From contig NZ_JAPPRC010000006.1 in NCBI RefSeq assembly GCF_026672425.1, positions 434,001 to 498,000 on the forward strand: a DNA stretch of 64,000 nucleotides, given 5' to 3'. Source of the stretch: Pannonibacter sp. SL95. Lineage in GTDB: Bacteria; Pseudomonadota; Alphaproteobacteria; Rhizobiales; Stappiaceae. The position numbers and the translations under genes are program-made. The notes beneath the pieces are model-generated. The model searched no databases and was not told the origin of the DNA. It was given only the letters and a program-made list of their open reading frames with translations. Positions 26,124 to 34,113 of the stretch are shown here, one piece after another (position 1 is the stretch's first letter; each line of letters opens with the position of its first letter).

Positions 26124-27536
26124 ATGGCTGAACTCGACCACGCTGCCCGTTTTGCCGAGCTGATCGGTGCCGCGAATGTGCTCACCGCGGCCTCCGACAA
26201 GGCGCCGTTTCTCGTCGAATGGCGTGATCTCTACCAGGGCGTGACACCGATGGTGCTGCGTCCGGGCACGACGGACGAGGTCAGCGCGGTGCTGAAATAT
26301 GCCGACGCAAACGGTCTCAAGATCGTGCCCCAGGGTGGCAACACGGGCCTCGTCGGCGGCCAGATCCCCAAGGAATCCGGGGAGGAAATCGTCCTTTCGC
26401 TGGCAAGGCTGAACCGCGTGCGCAACGTTGATCCGCAGGGCTTCACCATCACCGTCGAGGCTGGCGTGGTGCTGGAGACGCTGCAGCGCGAGGCAGATGC
26501 CGTCGACCGGCTGTTCCCGCTGGCGCTGGGCTCGCAAGGGTCCTGCCAGATCGGTGGCAACCTCTCCACCAACGCCGGCGGCACCGCTGTTCTGGCCTAT
26601 GGCAACAGCCGCGATCTGGTCCTTGGCCTCGAGGTCGTCATGGCCAACGGCGATGTCTGGAACGGTCTCCGGGCCCTTCGCAAGGACAATACCGGTTACG
26701 ATCTGAAACACATGTTTATCGGTGGTGAGGGCACTCTGGGGGTCATCACGGCCGCCACGCTCAAGCTTTTCCCCAAGCCGAAGAAGCTGGAAGTGGCCTT
26801 CATCGGCCTGTCGAGCCCGGAAGCGGCGCTGGACCTGTTCTCCACCGCCAAGGCGCAGGCGGGACCGATTCTCACCGGCTTCGAGATCATGCCGCGCGTC
26901 GGCCTGGAGTTCTGCATCCGCCATCTGCCCGGCGCCCGCGATCCGCTCGCCGGCACCCATCCCTGGTATGTGCTGATGGAGCTGTCCTCGGGCACCGAGG
27001 CCTTCCCGGTGCGGGACCTCCTGGAGTCGATCCTGGGCGAAGCCTACGAGAAGGGTCTCGTCGAAGATGCGGCCTTTGCCGAGTCCATGGCCCAGGCCCA
27101 GGACTTCTGGCACATCCGCCACGGCATGTCGGAGGTGCAGCGCGCCGAGGGCGGCTCGATCAAGCACGACGTGTCCGTGCCCGTCGCCTCGATCCCGGCC
27201 TTCCTCGCCAAGGCGATTGCCGCCGTCGAAGCCATGGTCCCCGGCTGCCGCCCGGTGCCCTTCGGGCATCTGGGCGATGGCAACATCCACTTCAACGTCA
27301 GCCAGCCGATCGGCGCAGACAAGGAAGCCTACATCGCCCGCTGGGACGAGATGAACGCCCTCGTCCATGGCATCGTGCACGAGTTCAACGGCTCCATCTC
27401 CGCCGAACACGGCATTGGCCGCCTGAAGCGCGACCTCCTGCGCGAGGTAAAGAGCCCGCTCGAACTCGACCTGATGCAACGCATCAAATCCGCCTTCGAC
27501 CCCAACAACACGCTGAACCCTGGACGGGTGCTGTAA
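26124..27536 (+). CDS. FAD-binding oxidoreductase (D-2-hydroxyglutarate/D-lactate dehydrogenase-like)
   Basis: A 470-residue flavoprotein of the FAD-linked oxidase C-terminal (GlcD/D2HGDH) family. The PCMH-type FAD domain includes VPQGGNTGLVGGQ, GSCQIGGNLSTNAGGTAVLAYG and FIGGEGTLGVITAATL. The C-terminal part has the metal-site motif FGHLGDGNIHFNVS and ends with SAEHGIGR. It likely oxidises a D-2-hydroxyacid and passes electrons on, but the substrate is not fixed by sequence. A ribosome site (GGAG) precedes the ATG at 26124. Confidence 0.92.
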   Translation: MAELDHAARFAELIGAANVLTAASDKAPFLVEWRDLYQGVTPMVLRPGTTDEVSAVLKYADANGLKIVPQGGNTGLVGGQIPKESGEEIVLSLARLNRVRNVDPQGFTITVEAGVVLETLQREADAVDRLFPLALGSQGSCQIGGNLSTNAGGTAVLAYGNSRDLVLGLEVVMANGDVWNGLRALRKDNTGYDLKHMFIGGEGTLGVITAATLKLFPKPKKLEVAFIGLSSPEAALDLFSTAKAQAGPILTGFEIMPRVGLEFCIRHLPGARDPLAGTHPWYVLMELSSGTEAFPVRDLLESILGEAYEKGLVEDAAFAESMAQAQDFWHIRHGMSEVQRAEGGSIKHDVSVPVASIPAFLAKAIAAVEAMVPGCRPVPFGHLGDGNIHFNVSQPIGADKEAYIARWDEMNALVHGIVHEFNGSISAEHGIGRLKRDLLREVKSPLELDLMQRIKSAFDPNNTLNPGRVL

Positions 27537-27812
27537 GGGGCCTCGCTAAAGGCTCAGAGCGAAGCTTTGGATTTGGTTGCGGGGCAACGGCAGGTGCTGC
27601 AGGCGCGCACGCTTAACGCCTGGAGCGCGGCCCTCTGCCACCCTCCGCCCCCCGACACCACCCCACCCCCGCCGTCCCGGCCCTGTGCCGGGACCTGTCA
27701 GGGGCACCGCAGCCTCTCCGCCCGGTCACCGGTCATGCAGAACAATTAGGTCCCGGCTCAAGGCCTGGACAGCGCGGAGAGAGTGGCGAGGCGGGGAGCC
27801 GCACCCTCCGCG

Positions 27813-27916
27813 GTCATCCCCGCCTTGTGCGGGGATCCAGCCTCCAGGCTCCGGCTGACCAGAAGTGTGCACCATCCCCCAAGCCCGCATGGATCCGCGC
27901 ACGAGGCGGGGATGAC
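27813..27916. repeat. Long palindromic repeat (family E)
   Basis: GTCATCCCCGCCTTGTGCGG followed by GGATCCA at the left is mirrored by TGGATCCGCGCACGAGGCGG and GGATGAC at the right. The arms are about 27 nt and can pair almost fully, with about 50 nt between them. Confidence 0.7.
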
Positions 27917-27960
27917 CGGCACGGGATGTCGCAGGGTCAAAAGTCACCCTGCCTCTCCCT

Positions 27961-27995
27961 CGTCGCTCCTGCGCAGGCAGGAGCCCAGTAACCAT
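27961..27995. repeat. Half-copy of repeat family C
   Basis: Identical over about 34 bp to the left arm at 19131-19164 (CGTCGCTCCTGCGCAGGCAG, then GAGCCCAGTAACCA). The right arm is missing. Confidence 0.7.
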
Positions 27996-28320
27996 CAGAC
28001 TTCGTTGTTGTTTTCCTGCGCCAGCTCCGCCCCTTCACGCCGAAGGACCCGCGCTCCGGCGCCTAAAGCATCCACAACAGCCGCCCCACCCGGCCACCAC
28101 CCCACCCGCCGTCCCGGCCCTGTGCCGGGACCTGTCAGGTTCGCCGCAGCACGGACATGGTGCCGAGATAGGGAGCCCGAACGTCTCAAATCTGGCTTCC
28201 TGAGGGCGCTAGTCCACAAATGTTCACGCTACTTGCAACCGCAAGAAGCATGAATTTTGTGTTTACGATCGGGTCAAAAGGATGCAGAACTAAGTCAACT
28301 GTCGGTGGTGGAGTGCGGAA

Positions 28321-29166
28321 ATGTATACTTTTCGACTGTCTGTCATGGCATTAGCGGCCGGGTTGGCGATGCCGAGCGGTGCAAACGGCGCGGTTTACGG
28401 TGGCTGCAAGTTCAATTCGGAGACTTTGAGCTTTGCAGGAAGCGCAACAGAGCAAGCTGATTGCCTGCTTCGCAAAGTGAAGCCCAAAGGTACTGGCTCA
28501 ACAAGCCAAAAGATACCGCAGTGGCTCCTTACTCGTATCACTATTGCGCCGGACGTCAGTGCTCAGCAACTGAAGACTTACCTCGATAAAAAGGGGATTT
28601 CTCCGGATGATGTGGGAGGCGCTGTGGCCTCTGGTGATGCTGAGAGCCTGCGTTATTTCGTTATTCACGATACAAGCTATCCCGAAGAGACTGGCAGCTT
28701 TCCCAAGAACATTGATGATGCTTCTTACAAAGGTAATAATCTCCGGATCTGGACAGGGATCAAAGACCGAGTCCATTTGATTATAACTCGTGATGGCCGC
28801 TCCCGGACCTTTAATGATTGGAAGGCGAGCCGCTCCAAGGCAGGCGTGAAGATCGAGAGCGCCAGCCGTGCGCCTCAATCGAAAAAAGTGTTCGCGCATG
28901 TAGAGAATGTGCAGCCTCGAATTAAACCGGCAAATTCATTTGCGTGGATTGCTCCTGAACCAGGGCTGAGTCCTAAGCAGCAGGAGCGCCTTGCACTAGC
29001 TTATATTGTTGCAAGTGTCAGAGCCGGGCAATGGCTGATACCTGCGTTCCATTTCAATATAGATGAAGGGCTGCCGGACGGCCACGATGATCCGCAGAAT
29101 GTCGATCTTGCTAGTTGGGTTAAAGTAATAGGTACTATTCATTCCGAGTTAATTTCAATCAGATGA
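28321..29166 (+). CDS. Secreted N-acetylmuramoyl-L-alanine amidase-like protein
   Basis: A 281-residue protein with a signal peptide (LSVMALAAGLAMPSGANGA). A Cys-containing N-terminal segment follows (GGCKFNSETLSF, ADCLLRKVKP). The C-terminal domain resembles T7-lysozyme-type amidases: YFVIHDTS, RVHLIITRDG, then FHFNIDEGLPDGHDDPQN with LASWVKVI, placing His and Asp residues where zinc ligands and the DPG-like motif lie. Cleavage of peptidoglycan stem peptides is inferred, not proven. Codon use and AT content differ sharply from flanking genes, so it is probably acquired. GGAG lies 7 nt before the ATG. The next gene starts 16 bp after its stop. Confidence 0.7.
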   Translation: MYTFRLSVMALAAGLAMPSGANGAVYGGCKFNSETLSFAGSATEQADCLLRKVKPKGTGSTSQKIPQWLLTRITIAPDVSAQQLKTYLDKKGISPDDVGGAVASGDAESLRYFVIHDTSYPEETGSFPKNIDDASYKGNNLRIWTGIKDRVHLIITRDGRSRTFNDWKASRSKAGVKIESASRAPQSKKVFAHVENVQPRIKPANSFAWIAPEPGLSPKQQERLALAYIVASVRAGQWLIPAFHFNIDEGLPDGHDDPQNVDLASWVKVIGTIHSELISIR

Positions 29167-29182
29167 AAATAGGGGCAAAGTT

Positions 29183-29908
29183 ATGAGGCTCGCAAACACA
29201 TCAAAGTTAACTCATCTCTTTAGCGGGGCAATGTTCCTCGGATTAACGTTTATCGGTGCTGGGGCGGTCGACGCGAGTGAGAGTATTAAATTCTGGGCCA
29301 CAAATTACTACGTGCATCTAGCAACAGAACAAGCGGATGGTGTCGCCATTCGAACTGTGACCGATAAAATTCTCGCCCGGGTGTCGAAAAAGGATTGGTG
29401 TCTGGGTGCTATTGAGGGAACGATAATCGTTGGGAACGGGGAGAACAGGCGGACCTTCAACTACGCTTCCAAGGGAACTCCCAAGATTGACTGCACGCCC
29501 TTTGTTTCATCAAAATCCCGTACCAAGCCTTGGGCAGTTGCACTTGGCCGAACTCGCTGGTCGGAAGTAAATGCCCCGTTTGGACTTGGTGTGAAGGGAT
29601 TCAAACTCGTCCCATTTCGTACGATTGCTGTCGATCCTGCCGTGGTTCCTATTGGGTCTGTACTCTATATCGAGGCGGCGAAGGGCGTAAAATTTGTGAA
29701 CGCAAAGGGATCTGAAGAGATACACGACGGCTTTTTCTTTGCCGCCGATGTCGGTGGAGCGATAAAGGGCAATCACATTGATGTGTTCACCGGCTTGGAG
29801 CCGAACACTGTCTTTGAGTTCGTGAAGAGTAAGCCTGATGGAACATTTTTAGTAAATATTATCTCTGATAAAAAAGTAATAGAAAAACTTTCTGCGATGC
29901 ATCGATGA
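29183..29908 (+). CDS. 3D-domain (MltA-like) secreted protein, probable peptidoglycan lytic enzyme
   Basis: A 241-residue protein with an N-terminal signal sequence (FSGAMFLGLTFIGAGAVDAS). The C-terminal part has the 3D-domain pattern with three spaced Asp residues: FRTIAVDPAVVPIGSVLYIE, then FFFAADVGGAIKGNHIDVFTG. This double-psi barrel is shared by MltA lytic transglycosylases and Rpf-like or endoglucanase-like proteins. The Asp in AADVG is the likely catalytic residue. It is AT-rich like its partner and forms a two-gene unit with it, suggesting the pair acts on peptidoglycan together. It is shorter than true MltA, so the assignment is to the fold only. Confidence 0.7.
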   Translation: MRLANTSKLTHLFSGAMFLGLTFIGAGAVDASESIKFWATNYYVHLATEQADGVAIRTVTDKILARVSKKDWCLGAIEGTIIVGNGENRRTFNYASKGTPKIDCTPFVSSKSRTKPWAVALGRTRWSEVNAPFGLGVKGFKLVPFRTIAVDPAVVPIGSVLYIEAAKGVKFVNAKGSEEIHDGFFFAADVGGAIKGNHIDVFTGLEPNTVFEFVKSKPDGTFLVNIISDKKVIEKLSAMHR

Positions 29909-30191
29909 GTATTGATATGAAGTCGACGTAAAGCAATGCATTGTTGGACGAGTGTATTTGGTGGTTTTATTTTGGAGTGGGCGGTTTATTTGAGTGCGAA
30001 AAGTAAAAATGTCGCAAGAAATTCGATAGTAAGATCGGGGTCTGGCGTTAATTATTAAGGGAGTTAATTTGGTGGTTGTGTTGGTTTTGCTGCCGTATGT
30101 TCCAAAGCTCTGCTGCTAGGTGTTCGTATTAATGCTAGCCAAATCTGTAGTTTAGTCGTCGCTATAAACGCGATGCTACGTACCCGCTCCC
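29909..30191. other. AT-rich non-coding tail of the cassette
   Basis: A stretch of about 280 bp with the same low GC content as the two genes before it. I see no ORF, no terminator hairpin and no repeat here. Composition returns to the genome norm at about 30190, where the RlmD-like gene ends, which marks the right border of the presumed acquired segment. Confidence 0.55.
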
Positions 30192-31427
30192 TCACCGCTC
30201 CAGCGCTGCCACCACTTCCACATGCGGGGAGTAGAGGAACTGGTCGACCGGGGTCACGCGGGTGAGCTTGTAGCCGCCGTCGAGGAGGATGCGCAGGTCG
30301 CGGGCAAGCGTCGCCGGGTTGCAGGAGATGGCGGCGATGCGCTTGACCTTGGAGAGCGCAAGCTGTTCGGCCTGGGCTTGCGCGCCGGCCCGCGGCGGGT
30401 CGAAGGCGACGGCGTCGAAGGCATTGAGTTCCGCGGCCATCAGCGGCCGGCGGAACAGGTCGCGGCGCTCGAAGGTCAGCTTCTTGAGGCCCGAAGGCAC
30501 GCGGCTTGCCTTGTCGAGCGCGGCAATGGCGGCAGCATCGGCCTCCACCGCATGCACCGACATCAGCGGCGCCATGCGGAAGGTGAAGGTGCCGATGCCG
30601 GCGAAGAGGTCGGCGGCCTTCTTTGACAGGCCAAGGGCTTCCAGCGTCAGCCGGGCCAGTTCCTCCTCGGCAACGGCGCTTGCCTGGGTGAAGCCGCCCG
30701 GCGGCGGCACGACGGCGATCTTGCCGATCATCAGCACCGGCGCCCGCGCCTCGATGACGATCTCGCCCTTCACGGCAAGGCGGGCGAGGCCGATCTCGGC
30801 GGCGAGCGCCGAGACCTGGATCAGCTTCTTCTCGTAGCCTGTCACCGGATCGTCAATCGCCACATCCAGTCCGGCGGCGGTTGACAGCACGGTCAGGCGC
30901 AGCTCGCCCTTGCGCGGGATCAGCGGCTCGGCGAGCTTTTTCAGGCCCGGTACGGCGGCGAGGATCGCCGGGTCCAGAACCGGGCATTCAATGAGGTCCA
31001 CCAGCCGGTGGCTGCCCTTCTCGTGGTAGCCGAGCAGCACCTTGTGCCCGGCCCTGAGCGCGGTCAGCACGGCGCGGCGGCGGCTGCCGGGAGGGGTGGC
31101 GAGGATCGGATCGACGGGCACCTCGATGCCCCGGTCGGCGAGCGCCCGGACCACCTGGTCATGCTTGAAGGCGAGATAGGTCGCATCATCCATGTGCTGC
31201 AGGCTGCAGCCGCCGCAATGGTGGTTCTGGTCGGAATTTGTCGCACGGCGGTGGGCCGAAGGCGTCAGAATCTCCAGAATTGTCGCACGATTGCCCTGCA
31301 ACGACACCCTGAGGTGATCGCCCGGCAGGCCGCCGGTCACGAACAGGGGGCCATCCGGTCCCTCGGCGATGCCGTCGCCGAGATGTCCGAGGGTGGAAAT
31401 GGTGATGTCGAGGGTCGCGTCAGTCAT
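30192..31427 (-). CDS. RlmD/TrmA-family RNA (uracil-5-)-methyltransferase
   Basis: A 411-residue RNA m5U methyltransferase. An N-terminal TRAM-like domain is followed by the Fe-S region HHCGGCSLQHMD, a SAM-binding region (KKAADLFAGIGTFTFRMA), FDPPRAGAQAQ, and the catalytic-Cys motif AISCNPATLARDLRIL. The target is probably 23S rRNA uridine; which position is unclear. It lies 50 bp downstream of tlyA on the same strand, a common alphaproteobacterial order. Confidence 0.92.
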   Translation of the reverse strand: MTDATLDITISTLGHLGDGIAEGPDGPLFVTGGLPGDHLRVSLQGNRATILEILTPSAHRRATNSDQNHHCGGCSLQHMDDATYLAFKHDQVVRALADRGIEVPVDPILATPPGSRRRAVLTALRAGHKVLLGYHEKGSHRLVDLIECPVLDPAILAAVPGLKKLAEPLIPRKGELRLTVLSTAAGLDVAIDDPVTGYEKKLIQVSALAAEIGLARLAVKGEIVIEARAPVLMIGKIAVVPPPGGFTQASAVAEEELARLTLEALGLSKKAADLFAGIGTFTFRMAPLMSVHAVEADAAAIAALDKASRVPSGLKKLTFERRDLFRRPLMAAELNAFDAVAFDPPRAGAQAQAEQLALSKVKRIAAISCNPATLARDLRILLDGGYKLTRVTPVDQFLYSPHVEVVAALER

Positions 31428-31477
31428 GGCCGTGCGATACTCCGCTTGAAGGCGGCCCGCAAGCTTTCCCTTGGAAA

Positions 31478-32221
31478 TCAGCTTGTTTTGCGGCCGTAGA
31501 GCAGGAATTCCCGGTTGCCGTCACCGCCCGTGACGGGCGAGGGCAGCAGTCCAAGCGCTTGCCAACCGGGGAGAGTGTCGAGCCAGTCCCGCAGCTCCCC
31601 GGCCGAGGCCTCGGCCCGGTCTGGAGCCACCAGTCCGCCCTTGCCAACGCCTTCGCGGCCCACTTCGAACTGCGGCTTGACCAGCAGAAGCGCTTCGGCA
31701 CCGGGTGTGGCAAGGTCGAGGGCAGGGGGCAGGGCGAGCTTCAGAGAGATGAAGCTGACATCGCTGACGATCAGGGAAGGTGCTGTGTTTTCAAGGTCTT
31801 GCGCCGTCAGTTCACGGGCGTTGAGACCATCGCGCCGGTTGACGCGCGGGTCGTTCGAGATGCTCTCATGCATCTGCCCGTGGCCGACGTCGATGGCATG
31901 CACCCGGGCTGCCCCGCGCTCCAGCAGCACCTGGGTGAAGCCGCCGGTCGAGGCCCCGACATCGAGGCAGGTGCGCCCGGCCGGCGACACCCCGAAGCCG
32001 TCGAGTGCGGCAATGAGCTTCAGCGCGGCCCGCGAGACATAGGCACCGGCGGGATCGGAGATCTCGATTTTGGCTGTCAGGTCAACGGGTTGGCCGGGCT
32101 TGGTGGCGGTGCGGCCATCCACGGTCACCGTGCCGCGCAGCACCGCGTCGCGGGCCCGTGCCCGGCTGGGGGTAAGCCCCAGATCAACCAGCCGCTGGTC
32201 CAGCCTTTCGCGTTGCGCCAT
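31478..32221 (-). CDS. tlyA: TlyA-family rRNA 2'-O-methyltransferase
   Basis: A 247-residue protein with an S4 RNA-binding domain at the N-terminus (LDQRLVDLGLTPSRARARDA) and an FtsJ-like methyltransferase domain (CLDVGASTGGFTQVLLERGA, SDVSFISLKLALP, LVKPQFEVGR). TlyA enzymes methylate cytidines in 16S/23S rRNA, and some were named hemolysins. The ATG at 32221 is used; the upstream in-frame TTG adds three residues. In related genomes tlyA follows dxs, but here a copper cluster and an MFS gene intervene. Confidence 0.92.
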   Translation of the reverse strand: MAQRERLDQRLVDLGLTPSRARARDAVLRGTVTVDGRTATKPGQPVDLTAKIEISDPAGAYVSRAALKLIAALDGFGVSPAGRTCLDVGASTGGFTQVLLERGAARVHAIDVGHGQMHESISNDPRVNRRDGLNARELTAQDLENTAPSLIVSDVSFISLKLALPPALDLATPGAEALLLVKPQFEVGREGVGKGGLVAPDRAEASAGELRDWLDTLPGWQALGLLPSPVTGGDGNREFLLYGRKTS

Positions 32222-32251
32222 GTATCTCAAGTACCTGAAATAACGGAAAGA

Positions 32252-32389
32252 TCAGAAGCAGCCAGCCAGGCCGGACATCAGGCGTTCAAAGTAGATCGCT
32301 TCGCCGAACTTCAGCCAGGCGAGGCTCGCCGCCAGGACCAGGGCCCCGCCGCCAACACCTGCGCCTGCCATCCAGTATCGCGACTGCAT
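32252..32389 (-). CDS. 45-residue single-pass membrane peptide in the copper cluster
   Basis: A small ORF starting MQSRYWMAGAGVGGGALVLA and ending FERLMSGLAGCF. It has one hydrophobic helix (about residues 7-26) and a C-terminal Cys. GGGAG lies 7 nt before the ATG at 32389. It sits 21 bp downstream of the SCO gene and 30 bp upstream of tlyA, all on the same strand. The tight spacing, ribosome site and native codon use support a real gene. A role in oxidase or copper handling is only suggested by position. Confidence 0.6.
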   Translation of the reverse strand: MQSRYWMAGAGVGGGALVLAASLAWLKFGEAIYFERLMSGLAGCF

Positions 32390-32410
32390 TTCCACGCTCC
32401 CGAATGCCCG

Positions 32411-33034
32411 TCAGCTGGCCGCAGCTTCAGAGATCATCCGCCGCAACTTGGCCAGAGCCGTTTCCGGATTTTCCTCGTAGGCGATGGTGCCGACAAAGCG
32501 ATTGTTCTTGTCCATCAGATAGATGGCTGCCGTGTGGTCCATCGTGTAGCCGCCGGCATCCAGCGGCACCTTCTTGGCATAAACCCGGTAAGCCTTGATC
32601 ATAGCATCGATCTGCTCCCGTGTCCCCGACAGGGCCTGGACCCGCGGATCGAAGGCGGCGACATAGTCCTTCATCACTTGCGGCGTGTCTCGTTCCGGAT
32701 CAACGGTCACAAAGGCATAGTTCAGCTTCTCCGCGTCCGGCCCGAGCTGCTCGATCCAGCCCTGCAGGTCAGACAGGGTGGTGGGGCAGACGTCCGGGCA
32801 GAAGGTGAAGCCGAAGAACATCACGGTCGGCTTGCCCTTGAAAGTGGCATCCGAGACGGGTTCATTGTTGCCATTGACGAGCGAGAAGGGCCCGCCAATC
32901 GAGGCAACCGGTTCGATCAGGGTCGCGGGGGCTGAGCCGCCCGCAACCTGCTTGTAGCTGACATAACCTGCGCCGAGTGCAAGGGCGGCAACTGCCGCCC
33001 AAGCCCCGTAGCGCACGAATTTGAGCGCCGACAT
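32411..33034 (-). CDS. SCO family protein (SenC/PrrC-like)
   Basis: A 207-residue, membrane-anchored thioredoxin-fold protein. One N-terminal helix (AAVAALALGAGYVSY) is followed by the copper-binding motif FTFCPDVCP near residue 75, with the distal His in YTMDHTAAIYLMD. SCO proteins deliver copper to the CuA site of cytochrome c oxidase or reduce its cysteines. It lies 12 bp downstream of the PCu(A)C gene, its usual functional partner. Confidence 0.94.
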   Translation of the reverse strand: MSALKFVRYGAWAAVAALALGAGYVSYKQVAGGSAPATLIEPVASIGGPFSLVNGNNEPVSDATFKGKPTVMFFGFTFCPDVCPTTLSDLQGWIEQLGPDAEKLNYAFVTVDPERDTPQVMKDYVAAFDPRVQALSGTREQIDAMIKAYRVYAKKVPLDAGGYTMDHTAAIYLMDKNNRFVGTIAYEENPETALAKLRRMISEAAAS

Positions 33035-33046
33035 GTTGGTTTCGCC

Positions 33047-33565
33047 TTAGTTGGAGGGCTTCTTCATGCCATGGCCACCGTGGCCGCCGTGCATGTCATG
33101 GTTCATTTCCTTGGCGCCGATCTTCGCAATCGGCATGTCGACGGTGACAGTTCCGGCCTTTTCGAAGGTCAGGGTGATCGGCAGTGTCTCGCCTTCCTTC
33201 AGCGGCTGCTTGATGTCCATGAACATCACATGCAGGCCGCCCGGCTTCAGCTCGACTGTCGCACCCGCAGGCACCGGGATGCCGCTTTCCATCTGGCGCA
33301 TCTTCATCACGCCGTCGATGACGGCCATTTCGTGCAGTTCGGTGCGCGCCGTGACGGGGGCGCTGGCAGCCACCAGCTTGTCGTCGGCCGTACCCTTGTT
33401 GGTGATGATCAGGAAGCCACCGCCAGCCATCGCATTCGGCGGCGTTGCGCGGGTCCAGGCATCGCGAACGGTGATGTCGCCAACAGTGGCTTCGCCGGCA
33501 AGGGCGCTGGCGGCAAGCGTGGTCGACAGGAGAGTGGCAGCAACGAGGGACTTCAGAAGGGTCAT
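33047..33565 (-). CDS. Periplasmic copper chaperone PCu(A)C
   Basis: A 172-residue protein with signal peptide (SLVAATLLSTTLAASALA). The Cu(I) site is H-x10-M-x21-HxM-like: ELHEMAVIDGVMKMRQM and GLHVMFMDIKQPL. The His/Met-rich tail (NHDMHGGHGGHGMKK) is an additional metal-binding segment. PCu(A)C hands copper to SCO and the CuA centre of cytochrome oxidase. AGGA lies 7 nt before the ATG. Confidence 0.95.
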   Translation of the reverse strand: MTLLKSLVAATLLSTTLAASALAGEATVGDITVRDAWTRATPPNAMAGGGFLIITNKGTADDKLVAASAPVTARTELHEMAVIDGVMKMRQMESGIPVPAGATVELKPGGLHVMFMDIKQPLKEGETLPITLTFEKAGTVTVDMPIAKIGAKEMNHDMHGGHGGHGMKKPSN

Positions 33566-33628
33566 GATCAGGTCCTGAAACAGAATTCAATGTTACGCCT
33601 TGACGGCGTCCGGATTGGATCGGGCGTT

Positions 33629-34018
33629 TCAGGAATGCGGTGGACCACGAATCTGGCGTTTGCTCCGGACAAGGGAGGCAATGGGCGATTGATCTGCGTA
33701 GGGCAGGCTCGACGACGCCGTAACGACAAGGATCGTTGGTAGCGCGGAGAAGTCCAGTGCGGGCGAGAAACCGAGATGCAGGCACGCCGGGCCGCAGGCA
33801 CAATGGATCGGATCATGCCCGCGGACGGGTTCACCAGCGCCAGCCTGCGAGGTGCAGATCAGCCCCTCGGCCCAGGCAGAGGCATCCACCGTTGCGACGG
33901 TGCCGGTCAGGCCGATCGAGACCAGAAGCAGCCGGGCGACCAAGGCCACGATGCCAAGCACGACAATCGGATGCCGTTCGCGGCGCAAGAAACGGAATGT
34001 GGTGCCTGTCCGGAGCAT
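33629..34018 (-). CDS. DUF2946-like small membrane protein
   Basis: A 129-residue protein with one N-terminal hydrophobic helix (IVVLGIVALVARLLLVSIGL) and a Cys/His-rich stretch (LICTSQAGAG, HDPIHCACGPACLH) that resembles DUF2946 family proteins, often found beside copper or haem genes. It starts the likely four-gene copper transcript, 63 bp before PCu(A)C. The start at 34018 is chosen over 34114, which would add a basic leader overlapping the MFS gene. Confidence 0.65.
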   Translation of the reverse strand: MLRTGTTFRFLRRERHPIVVLGIVALVARLLLVSIGLTGTVATVDASAWAEGLICTSQAGAGEPVRGHDPIHCACGPACLHLGFSPALDFSALPTILVVTASSSLPYADQSPIASLVRSKRQIRGPPHS

Positions 34019-34113
34019 GGGCGCACTATGGGTGAGCAACGGGCCGTAGGCGAGTGAAATCTTGCCGCAGTCCCGATGCCGAGGTTTGCTTTCGCTGAGG
34101 ACCGGCCTTTGCA

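Larger units (their letters stand above)
27537..28240. repeat. Repeat-packed intergenic region
   Basis: No gene is credible in this stretch; the open frames follow the repeats. It contains two near-identical copies of a GTCCCGGCCCTGTGCCGGGA hairpin unit (27671-27702 and 28107-28139). It also holds one long palindrome (27813-27916) and one half-copy of family C (27961-27995). It forms the left border of the AT-rich cassette at 28.3-30.2 kb, a typical landing zone for foreign DNA. Confidence 0.75.

Noticed and set aside
27537-28240. Repeated GC-rich units considered as a possible CRISPR array
   Set aside because: Units differ in sequence and spacing, are palindromic transposon-like repeats, and no cas genes are present.
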